Assembly (NCBI GenBank): GCA_021806865.1
Contig: JAKAPU010000072.1
Coordinates: forward strand, 1 to 12,066
DNA length: 12,066 nucleotides
Source: an archaeon
Lineage (GTDB): Archaea > Thermoproteota > Nitrososphaeria > Nitrososphaerales > CADDZS01
Direction: 5' to 3'
Made by a program: the position numbers and the translations under genes. The notes beneath the pieces are model-generated. The model did not search any database. It was not told where the DNA came from and saw only the letters and a list, made by a program, of their open reading frames with translations. Shown in pieces: positions 6,229 through 12,066 of this stretch (the stretch's first letter is position 1; the number at the start of each line of letters is the position of its first letter).

Positions 6229-6473
6229 AACATTAGATGATATGGCGAACCACCTGCGAATATTATGCAGATGTCTTGATAATTCGTGATGTGACTCCTT
6301 AGCCGGTAGCGGTCGACTTCGTCAGCCACCACTATTCCTCTGATCGGTTGCAGATTCTTATCCCTTGCAGTTACAGTTAACGCGACCCATCTGCCCGCGT
6401 ACTTTGTAGAAATCTCTTCGAGAGAGAGGTCTTCTGTTTTTTCGGGTTGCTGCGCTACTTCAGGCGGACTCAT
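6225..6473 (-). CDS. DUF5678-like small protein
   Basis: 82 aa from the ATG at 6473. The core STKYAGRWVAL (residues 22-32) followed by a short strand-rich stretch to IIFAGGSP resembles DUF5678, a small archaeal domain with the y-x-GkWVAl signature that I recall occurring near retropepsin-like genes. The N-terminal 20 residues are Pro/Glu-rich and probably disordered. ATG at 6473 is 23 nt after the FAD-subunit stop and has GAAGGG upstream. An earlier in-frame start at 6545 would overlap the FAD gene by 49 nt and add a basic, less family-like extension. The stop overlaps the GTG of the next gene. The DUF5678 assignment is from memory of the family pattern. Biochemical function is unknown. Confidence 0.6.
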   Translation of the reverse strand: MSPPEVAQQPEKTEDLSLEEISTKYAGRWVALTVTARDKNLQPIRGIVVADEVDRYRLRSHITNYQDICIIFAGGSPYHLML

Positions 6474-6496
6474 AGCATAGTATGCCCTTCTTTTTG

Positions 6497-7513
6497 CTAG
6501 GAGATGGCTCGAAGCGCGTTCTTGACGGCTCCCTTTGCCAGCCATACTCTAAATGAGTTCCCTGTTCCCTCTGTGAGAGGTGTGGCCCCGGAGAGAGCTG
6601 TATCCGCAGCTGACGAGATAACGGTATCGGAGAGAGTCTTCCCGTTCAGGTACTGTTCTGCTGAAGTAGCGCGTAGTGGTTTGTTTGCGACTGCACCTAG
6701 GACGAGGCTAATTGATGAAATTGTGCTTCCGCTGAACGTCGCGCGTACGGCAGCACTCGCAAGTGCGAAATCGAAAGTCCCACGATCTGTCACCTTGTAG
6801 AAAGCACTTTTTGTTCCTGAGGTAGGCACAGGAATGTGAAACTCTGTCAGCAACTCGTTGTAAGATAGGATGTTCTCCTTTACGCGACCGTCGACCACGC
6901 TTACGCCAGGAATCAATTGATCCATTGTCACCGTTCGTTGTCCTGAGGGTCCCGCGATAGTTGCTTCGGCGCTTAATGCGAAGAGAGCTGGAGCAATGTC
7001 TCCGGCATGAACGCCGTAGCAAAGATTGCCCCCGAAAATGCTGTGGTAGTATCGGTTGTCTCCTCCCTCGGCGGCGTAACACAAGTTCCCACCGTTACGC
7101 CAGCACGAAGGATATGCATTGCGCAAATACCAGCACCAGACTTCCTGAAGAACGTCTCCCGCAATTGTGGCTTGATTTCTGATATGAGGGGAAGCGACGG
7201 AGCCTGCGGCCTGTGAAAGAGCGGCGTAGTTCGAAATCACGTCCGAATTCTGTGCCACTGTATTGACTGCGGTGGTTGCGCCTATCCTCAACCCGTCACT
7301 CTGGCTGAAGTTAACGTAGTCCAGATTCAATGCAGAGATGTCTATCAAGTATTGCGGCGTAAGTGTTGAAACACCATTTTTCATCAAAGTCAGTACGTCC
7401 GTGGCTCCCCCGATTATCCTCGCCTGGTCTCCATATTTATTCAGCAGCGAGATCGCGTTGTTAACCGATGTTGCTTGCAGGTATCCGAATTTTGGAACTT
7501 CTGAAGTGCTCAT
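6497..7513 (-). CDS. Molybdenum hydroxylase FAD subunit with four-cysteine (probable 4Fe-4S) insert
   Basis: 338 aa, medium subunit of a xanthine-dehydrogenase-family enzyme; FAD carries electrons from the iron-sulfur clusters to the acceptor. Seen: FAD-binding ARIIGGATDVL (31-41), PHIRNQATIAGD (109-120), AGDIAPALFAL (170-180), and a CO-dehydrogenase flavoprotein-type C-terminal domain. Between the FAD motifs lies an insert with Cys127, Cys137, Cys145 and Cys165, starting CWYLRNAYPSC and ending GGNLCYGVHAGD. It closely matches the insert of E. coli PaoB (YagS), which holds an extra 4Fe-4S cluster; 4-hydroxybenzoyl-CoA reductase beta subunits have a related one. The start ATG at 7513 is preceded by a strong AAGGAG overlapping the stop of the large-subunit gene. 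No signal peptide, so export would be by hitch-hiking with the TAT subunit. Confidence 0.88.
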   Translation of the reverse strand: MSTSEVPKFGYLQATSVNNAISLLNKYGDQARIIGGATDVLTLMKNGVSTLTPQYLIDISALNLDYVNFSQSDGLRIGATTAVNTVAQNSDVISNYAALSQAAGSVASPHIRNQATIAGDVLQEVWCWYLRNAYPSCWRNGGNLCYAAEGGDNRYYHSIFGGNLCYGVHAGDIAPALFALSAEATIAGPSGQRTVTMDQLIPGVSVVDGRVKENILSYNELLTEFHIPVPTSGTKSAFYKVTDRGTFDFALASAAVRATFSGSTISSISLVLGAVANKPLRATSAEQYLNGKTLSDTVISSAADTALSGATPLTEGTGNSFRVWLAKGAVKNALRAIS

Positions 7514-7524
7514 ATTCTTTCACT

Positions 7525-7530
7525 CTCCTT
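7525..7530 (-). promoter_or_regulatory. Shine-Dalgarno for the FAD subunit
   Basis: AAGGAG on the minus strand overlaps the TAA stop of the large-subunit gene and lies 11 nt before the ATG at 7513. It supports that start and coupled translation. Confidence 0.7.
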
Positions 7531-9847
7531 ATAGCTTACCATTCTGCTGCATCCACTCAAGGGCCGCGACAATATCCTCACGTCTGATCGGAGTCTTAGA
7601 GAATCTGTATCCTCCAAGGGCATTGCTTAGGGCATTTGCGATTGCAGCACTTGTTGCGCAAAGGGAGGGTTCGCCCATTCCTTTTGCGCCAAATGGACCT
7701 GTAGGGTCTGGGACGGACTCATTTACAATCGGGGTGTGGTTGTCAGGAGTTTCCATGATTGTGGGAACCTTGTTATCATTGAAATTCGGATTGAGGTAGC
7801 CTCCAGACCATGGCAAGCCGGTTGTCGTATCATGGATAGTCTCCTCATACAGACCTGAACCGATACCAAGTCCGATGAAGCCGCCCTCGTTCTGTGCGTA
7901 CGCACCCTTGTACCATAGGATTCGCCCAACATCGATGGAGCTAACCGAATTCACAATATGCACATCGGCGGTTTCGGTGTCAACCTGTATCTCGACGAGT
8001 TTGGCGCCAGTAACGCGATGGGTATAGGCGAAACCGGCCAGCACCTCAGGAGTAGCGTTCGCAGACACCTTCAAAGGCTGAGTGAGTAATGCCGCCGCAT
8101 CTTTGAACGACATCGAATTGCTAGGGTTAGTCGTATCGTAGATGGTGTTATTGCCGAACGCCAGATTGCTCGCTTGCGTACCTGTTGCAAGTTTCGCGGC
8201 GACGATTGGAAACCATTGCTTGCCCAGTTCCTTGGCTGCTGCGATCATTGCCGTACCACCATTCCTGCTTCCCTGGCTACCTGCTGTAACGGAGGAATCG
8301 GTGTTGATCGATGTGTCACCGCAGTAGTACGTCATGTTGTCGAACGACGTAAGGCCCAGTGCTGAAACTCCTTCGATTGGAATGGTAGTAGTAGTGCCAG
8401 CTCCTTGGTCAACGTGACCACTGTATAGTATCACCGACCCATCAGGGTTAACCTGTATTTGCGCACTAGAGGGAGGAAACGCCGAGCCTTTGTTGCTGTT
8501 CAAGTAAGCTACTCCCACGCCGGTCAGCTTTGTGCCTTGCAGATTCACTTGTCCCCAACCTTTCCACTTGGCGCTCCAGTTGAAGGCGTCAACGGCCTGC
8601 TGGAAGGTCTGTGGCTCATTAATTTGAGCGTATGGCGTTCCAGCGACGGGATCCTTTGCACCTGGATTTGTTCGGATATTGTTCAACCTGAAAGTAACGG
8701 GGTCAATTCCTAGCTGTTGTGCAAGCTGATCGATGGCCGATTCCAAGATGAAATGAGCCTGACTCTCGCCGACATCCCTCATGTACATGCCGGCGCCATA
8801 AGAATTGGTGTTGGCTCCGTACACGTCCATCTGAAAGTTGGGAACTGCGTATCCAGTATAAAGGTCGTCGTCGCCATCGATTACACCTCCACGAGCGCCG
8901 CCATCGTAATACATTGTTGCCTGAATTGCCAAGAGTTTACCTGCCTTCGTGCCGCCCACCTTGATGTTTGCTTTTTCCGGGAAACGGGCGGTCGAGTTTA
9001 GGGCGTTGTCCAGCCGCCTGGCTACATACTTTACTGGAGCCCCTACCTTCTTTGCCATAGCAGCAGCAAGTATGTGATAATCCGCTCCAGTGGCGTTTCC
9101 GAACATGCCACCAGCCGCGGCGTTCGTGGTTCCTCCCATCGCCTCTCTCACAACCACATCAGAAACAGGTATTCCGAAGTACTGGGCTAAAGTAGACTGA
9201 TCTCCGAACACGTAGTTAGTTTTCTCCCAGATATACAACACGCCATTGTTCCAGTAAGCGGTGGTATTGACTGGCTCGAGCTCGAAGTGTTGGTGATAAC
9301 CTGCATATAGGTTGTCGATTTCGACTACTTGGTCAGATTGCGAAAAGCCTGTGCTGACATTTCCGAAGGAAATATTTATCGGAGGGGTAAACGAATTTCC
9401 ACCCGGGTAAAGCTGAGGAGCAGTGGACTTTAACGCGTCTTCTGGGTCAAAAACATATGGCAGAGCCTCGTACTCAACGTCTATAAGGTTTAGAGCATCA
9501 ACAACGCCATTTGGAGTTGGTGCGCCAACTACAGCTATTGGTTGACCCGCATAGATGACAGTGTCGCTAGTCACCGGAAGATACGAACGCGTGTACGAAA
9601 AGTAATCGTATGCTGGAAGGTCACTACCGACTAAAGTGACAAATCCAGCGGCCTGTGCCTTGCTAACGTCAAGTTTCGTGACCTTGGCTCGCGGATACGG
9701 CGCAGTAACCAAGCCCATGTAGATCATGCTACTGGCACCTATATCCTTAGCATAGATATCAGAAGCGTACAACCGCTGGCCCGTAATTCTAGCGTATATG
9801 TCCCTGTTCACAACGTTCGGGTTGTCTATCAGACCTGATTGTGACAT
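7529..9847 (-). CDS. Molybdenum hydroxylase molybdopterin-binding catalytic subunit
   Basis: 772 aa, large subunit of a xanthine-dehydrogenase/aldehyde-oxidoreductase-family enzyme carrying the molybdopterin cofactor. Seen: N-terminal domain with DIYARITGQRLYASDI and the substrate-channel region SDTVIYAGQPIAVV; H-x-x-LEP (187-192); the cofactor loop GGMFGN (246-251); MRDVGESQAHFILESAIDQL (356-375); SGHVDQGAG (476-484); TAGSQGSRNGGTA (521-533); and the C-terminal KGMGEPS with the catalytic-base Glu726. It lacks the AYxCSFR loop of form I CO dehydrogenase (here GAGMYMRDVGE), so CO oxidation is unlikely. An aldehyde or N-heterocycle substrate is more plausible but undetermined. The usual GGGFGGK loop is altered (GGTTNAAAGGMFGN). 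No signal peptide. ATG at 9847 is 6 nt after the small-subunit stop, with GGAGGTG upstream. Confidence 0.93.
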   Translation of the reverse strand: MSQSGLIDNPNVVNRDIYARITGQRLYASDIYAKDIGASSMIYMGLVTAPYPRAKVTKLDVSKAQAAGFVTLVGSDLPAYDYFSYTRSYLPVTSDTVIYAGQPIAVVGAPTPNGVVDALNLIDVEYEALPYVFDPEDALKSTAPQLYPGGNSFTPPINISFGNVSTGFSQSDQVVEIDNLYAGYHQHFELEPVNTTAYWNNGVLYIWEKTNYVFGDQSTLAQYFGIPVSDVVVREAMGGTTNAAAGGMFGNATGADYHILAAAMAKKVGAPVKYVARRLDNALNSTARFPEKANIKVGGTKAGKLLAIQATMYYDGGARGGVIDGDDDLYTGYAVPNFQMDVYGANTNSYGAGMYMRDVGESQAHFILESAIDQLAQQLGIDPVTFRLNNIRTNPGAKDPVAGTPYAQINEPQTFQQAVDAFNWSAKWKGWGQVNLQGTKLTGVGVAYLNSNKGSAFPPSSAQIQVNPDGSVILYSGHVDQGAGTTTTIPIEGVSALGLTSFDNMTYYCGDTSINTDSSVTAGSQGSRNGGTAMIAAAKELGKQWFPIVAAKLATGTQASNLAFGNNTIYDTTNPSNSMSFKDAAALLTQPLKVSANATPEVLAGFAYTHRVTGAKLVEIQVDTETADVHIVNSVSSIDVGRILWYKGAYAQNEGGFIGLGIGSGLYEETIHDTTTGLPWSGGYLNPNFNDNKVPTIMETPDNHTPIVNESVPDPTGPFGAKGMGEPSLCATSAAIANALSNALGGYRFSKTPIRREDIVAALEWMQQNGKL

Positions 9848-9853
9848 ACTTCA

Positions 9854-10600
9854 TCACGCACCTCCAAGGTTCTTTGCTGCAAGTTGTACTGACGCGATTA
9901 TGTTCGGATAGTCGCCGCACCTGCACAGATTGCCGGCCAGTGCCGCCTTAATTTCGTCCACGGTCGGATTCGGGTTCTGTTTCAGCAAAGCGGTGGCAGT
10001 CATTATCTCACCAGGAGAACAAAATCCGCACTGGCCACCATCGTCTTCTACGAATGCACTCTGTAGAGCTGCTACTATTGGATCTGGAGCTGGTGCTCCA
10101 GCGGCTGTACTGGCCACACCTGCTTCGGTTGTCAAGATCTTCTTTCCGATAGCCCTAAGTGCAATGTACTGGCATGAATTGTAAGGAACGCCGTCGATCA
10201 AAATCGAACAGCCTCCGCACTCCATTCTGTTGCAGGGGCGTTTGGTTCCGATTAATCCGATCTGTTCTCTGATTACGTTGACCAACATGTCACGAGGCTC
10301 GACTGTAACTGGATAGTCTACGCCATTTACGTTGAGAGTAATGTTCTGAGAAGCGAAAGGATCTGTTTGCTGGGTAGCTACTACCGTGCTCTGCGACGAA
10401 GCTAGTCGACTTTTTCCAATTACAGCACCAGAAACTCCCACGACAGCAGCCGCGGCCACGGTTCCTTTAAGGAACGTTCTTCTGCTGACCTTCTCCTTTC
10501 GTATGCCGTCGAAAACGCCGCTCGACACGCTCCCAGATTCTTTCGAATCGGTTGCCGCCACCATCTTTTCAGATTTTGCGGACTTTTTCTTCGAACTCAT
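9854..10600 (-). CDS. Molybdenum hydroxylase 2Fe-2S subunit with TAT signal
   Basis: 248 aa. A twin-arginine signal, VSRRTFLKG (RR at 40-41), is followed by an Ala/Val-rich hydrophobic stretch. Then comes a plant-type ferredoxin domain, Cys123-x4-Cys128-x2-Cys131-x11-Cys143 (RPCNRMECGGCSILIDG), and a helical domain with CGFC (191-194) and CRC (226-228), giving the two 2Fe-2S clusters of the family. The TAT signal predicts export of the folded three-subunit enzyme, as for E. coli PaoA. The n-region of about 39 Lys/Ser-rich residues is unusually long. ATG at 10600 is chosen because a BRE/TATA at 10643-10634 predicts a transcript start near 10610; an upstream in-frame start at 10672 would lie within the promoter. 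First gene of a six-gene operon (small, large, medium, DUF5678-like, two retropepsin-like). Confidence 0.92.
   Translation of the reverse strand: MSSKKKSAKSEKMVAATDSKESGSVSSGVFDGIRKEKVSRRTFLKGTVAAAAVVGVSGAVIGKSRLASSQSTVVATQQTDPFASQNITLNVNGVDYPVTVEPRDMLVNVIREQIGLIGTKRPCNRMECGGCSILIDGVPYNSCQYIALRAIGKKILTTEAGVASTAAGAPAPDPIVAALQSAFVEDDGGQCGFCSPGEIMTATALLKQNPNPTVDEIKAALAGNLCRCGDYPNIIASVQLAAKNLGGA
9859..9865 (-). promoter_or_regulatory. Shine-Dalgarno for the molybdopterin subunit
   Basis: GGAGGTG on the minus strand lies inside the last codons of the 2Fe-2S gene, 11 nt before the ATG at 9847. It supports coupled expression of the two subunits. Confidence 0.65.
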
Positions 10601-10633
10601 TTGAATAGCAACCTTACGATGTTGCGTTTCGCA

Positions 10634-10643
10634 ATTATATTTC
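10634..10643 (-). promoter_or_regulatory. BRE/TATA promoter of the molybdoenzyme operon
   Basis: GAAATATAAT on the minus strand is a good BRE plus TATA match. It predicts transcription from about 10610, a leader of about 10 nt to the ATG at 10600, and lies 6 bp from the shared palindrome at 10650-10665. Confidence 0.6.
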
Positions 10644-10649
10644 GAGTTA

Positions 10650-10665
10650 CCCGAACCTGTTTGGG
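10650..10665 (+). promoter_or_regulatory. Candidate Bat-type operator (site 3, divergent molybdoenzyme promoter)
   Basis: CCCGAACCTGTTTGGG on the plus strand differs at one of 16 positions from site 1. It sits between two divergent TATA boxes (minus 10634-10643, plus 10671-10679), 5-6 bp from each, and could therefore act on both the operon and the plus-strand gene. Confidence 0.6.
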
Positions 10666-10670
10666 TAGCC

Positions 10671-10679
10671 ACATATATC
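10671..10679 (+). promoter_or_regulatory. Probable TATA box of the plus-strand unknown gene
   Basis: ACATATATC, centred near 10675, predicts a transcript start near 10701. This supports a translation start at or after 10715 rather than the ATG at 10619. Confidence 0.45.
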
Positions 10680-10714
10680 GAACGAGGTTAAGAACAACTC
10701 AGGCGCAGAAGTAC

Positions 10715-11383
10715 TTGTCAATAGAACGGGAAGATAGGCGAAAGATTCTCATCGGATTTCTTCCCTATGTTGTGGACAAGTATCTTGAAGCGCGAAGAAT
10801 GATCGATCCGACATCAATAGCTCTTGGAATGGTTGACAAATACAATCAAAGAATAGAATATGAGCAGCAAGAATTGCAGACTGCATTCAGATATGTCGAA
10901 AATCTCAAACCTGAGTTTGAGAATGGGAAGCTATCATTGCGCATCGATAAGAGAACCACTTTAGTTACCATGGAAAATTATCTAAGGAAGAGATTTGCTG
11001 CAAAAGAGGCGGGAAGCACAGTTTCGCTTCGGTATCCCGAAGATACAGGCGGAAGCATGGAATACGACGCGGTCTTCCAGCTTCCAGAACGGAGCATATT
11101 TCTTAAGATTCTTCCGGATGGGTTGAAAGCTCTTGACTACGCAAACTCGCAAATGGAAAATGCCCGCCTTGTAAATCCCTCGGAGTTATGGCTGCTAACT
11201 GTTGCGCAAGAAGCATTGAATATCGATTTTGATCCCATCTTTATGGAAAACAAGATACTTCGAGGTGGCATAAGAACGCTAGAACTTACAGATGTGTTCA
11301 GAGAAGTAGTGGGAAAAGACTTTGACATATCCTTGTTGCGAGATGGAAGCGACGACTTCAAACTAATCGCAAGCAAGAAGTGA
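10715..11383 (+). CDS. Conserved-looking protein of unknown function, divergent to the molybdoenzyme operon
   Basis: I do not recognise this 222-aa protein. The first 50 residues after the proposed TTG start are helical and charged, with REDRRKILIGFLPYVVDKYL; the middle is a Glu/Lys-rich alpha/beta stretch. The C-terminal half has ILPDGLKALDYAN and LVNPSELWLLTVAQEALNIDF, ending LIASKK. No signal peptide, membrane helix, cysteine motif or known catalytic motif is visible, so it is probably a soluble cytoplasmic protein. The start is uncertain. TTG at 10715 fits the TATA box at 10675; ATG at 10799 would shorten it by 28 residues; the frame is open upstream to 10601, but that part overlaps the promoter. 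The shared divergent promoter with a common palindrome suggests co-regulation with the exported molybdoenzyme. Confidence 0.6.
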   Translation: MSIEREDRRKILIGFLPYVVDKYLEARRMIDPTSIALGMVDKYNQRIEYEQQELQTAFRYVENLKPEFENGKLSLRIDKRTTLVTMENYLRKRFAAKEAGSTVSLRYPEDTGGSMEYDAVFQLPERSIFLKILPDGLKALDYANSQMENARLVNPSELWLLTVAQEALNIDFDPIFMENKILRGGIRTLELTDVFREVVGKDFDISLLRDGSDDFKLIASKK

Positions 11384-11753
11384 GGAGAAAGGCCTCAAAG
11401 CTACTAGCATAATACGAAAGGCCGTTCTATTATACAGCTGACTAGTGAAGAATCCTGCCACTGTTCAATAATGGGTTAGACCAAAACCGCGCAATGAGAC
11501 TCTCCCTTTGTCCGTGCACCCGGCACAATTGAGGCAGCAGTGCCAGAATTGAGCCAAAGAACTTCAAACTTGTAGACTTCGCCCTAACTATGAAGATAGG
11601 AATTGATGAGCCCTACCGGAAGCTCAAAATCAAGGCCATCCCCACAGCCTGCCGAAGCTATCATATATTGCACCCTAACAAGGAAATACGAATATCTTGT
11701 GTTTGATTAACTGTTGCCTTCAGTGAATCGAATATAGATGGTCTCCTCTGGAC
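11384..11753. other. Intergenic region between convergent genes
   Basis: 370 bp between the plus-strand unknown gene and the metE-type gene. I see no tRNA, no strong hairpin-plus-T terminator and no convincing gene. An ATG frame at 11590-11706 encodes 38 residues (MKIGIDEPYRKLKIKAIPTA at its start, basic, with two Cys), but no clear TATA box or Shine-Dalgarno precedes it. Confidence 0.5.
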
Positions 11754-12066
11754 CTAGCCAGCAACGGCCTTTTTCAGGTCACTCGCTGCCGTTGCCATCG
11801 CGTGCAGTTTTGCGTATGCAGACTTTGCTGAGTTTAGCGGGGTCTCGGCAAAGGTGGCGAAGCCGCAATCGGGGTTGAGGTAAATACGAGACGGATCGAA
11901 ATACTTTGTCGCTGTTCTGACTCTAGTTGCGATCTGTTCCGGCGTCTCAACTACATCCGTACGGGGATTGACCACTCCGAGTCCCAGTTCCTTTTCACCA
12001 GACAGACCTTCCAAAACGGAGAGATTTCCAGCTCTTTCGGTAGCAAACTCCAACACTAACTGGTCA
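11754..12066 (-). CDS. metE: Cobalamin-independent methionine synthase, C-terminal part (gene runs off the window)
   Basis: The last 103 complete codons of a gene that begins beyond the right edge. It matches the C-terminal catalytic barrel of MetE-type enzymes, which transfer a methyl group to homocysteine. Seen: LEFATERAGNLSVL, GLGVVNPRTDVVETPEQIATRV, and YLNPDCGFATF with the zinc-ligand Cys; then the typical A-x-x-KLHAMATAA end. Archaea usually have a core-only MetE of about 340 aa whose methyl donor is often not a methyltetrahydrofolate, but the size cannot be judged here. The frame stays open to the window edge (DQLVLEF precedes the visible part), so no start is in the window. Stop TAG at 11754-11756. 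Confidence 0.88.
   Translation of the reverse strand, partial: DQLVLEFATERAGNLSVLEGLSGEKELGLGVVNPRTDVVETPEQIATRVRTATKYFDPSRIYLNPDCGFATFAETPLNSAKSAYAKLHAMATAASDLKKAVAG

Noticed and set aside
7529..9847. Aerobic CO dehydrogenase (CoxL) identity for the large molybdoenzyme subunit
   Set aside because: The form I AYxCSFR active-site loop is absent; the corresponding region reads GAGMYMRDVGE, and the TAT signal and Cys insert in the partner subunits favour a PaoABC-like enzyme.
11590..11706. 38-codon frame in the gap before the metE-type gene
   Set aside because: Too short and unsupported by a TATA box or Shine-Dalgarno; kept only as a note in the intergenic entry.
1..12066. CRISPR arrays, insertion sequences, rRNA or tRNA genes
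   Set aside because: No regularly spaced direct repeats, no transposase-like protein with terminal inverted repeats, and no cloverleaf could be found by eye on either strand.

Overview
The window looks like chromosomal DNA of an aerobic archaeon, most likely a Thaumarchaeota/Nitrososphaeria relative, although the lineage is inferred. The evidence is: AT-rich boxes of the archaeal TATA/BRE kind about 26 nt before several short-leader starts; two regulators with a C-terminal Bat-type (bacterio-opsin-activator) helix-turn-helix; a DUF5678-like gene next to retropepsin-like genes; frequent TTG/GTG starts; and strong Shine-Dalgarno sequences only before operon-internal genes. Heme o synthase implies a heme-copper terminal oxidase and hence aerobic respiration.

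Layout. Positions 121-1742 (minus) hold a Bat-type regulator followed by ctaB (heme o synthase). A 381-bp divergent intergenic region rich in palindromes separates them from a paralogous regulator on the plus strand (2124-2789). Two small plus-strand genes follow: a four-cysteine zinc-ribbon microprotein (2940-3119) and a stand-alone degenerate receiver-domain protein (3269-3742). hemA (glutamyl-tRNA reductase, 3825-5231, minus) converges on the latter. Positions 5393-10600 (minus) form one six-gene operon. It encodes a TAT-exported 2Fe-2S subunit, a molybdopterin subunit and an FAD subunit with a four-cysteine insert; together these resemble the periplasmic aldehyde oxidoreductase PaoABC. A DUF5678-like protein and two tandem retropepsin-fold proteins with degenerate active sites complete it. 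A divergent plus-strand gene of unknown function (10715-11383) shares the operon's promoter region. The right edge carries the 3' end of a MetE-type methionine synthase gene (minus).

The main discovery candidate is a 16-bp near-palindrome, CCCsAACCTrTTyGGG, found just upstream of the presumed TATA element in three promoter regions: regulator-ctaB, hemA, and the divergent molybdoenzyme/unknown-gene promoter. In the first two it lies almost exactly the same distance (57 and 56 nt) from the start codon. Its layout resembles, from memory, the haloarchaeal bop activator site attributed to Bat, whose HTH family is encoded here. This suggests one regulon linking heme entry (HemA), heme o synthesis (CtaB), an exported molybdenum hydroxylase and an unknown protein. 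The regulator next to ctaB is the obvious candidate for its control, perhaps sensing metal, redox state or heme through its four conserved cysteines.
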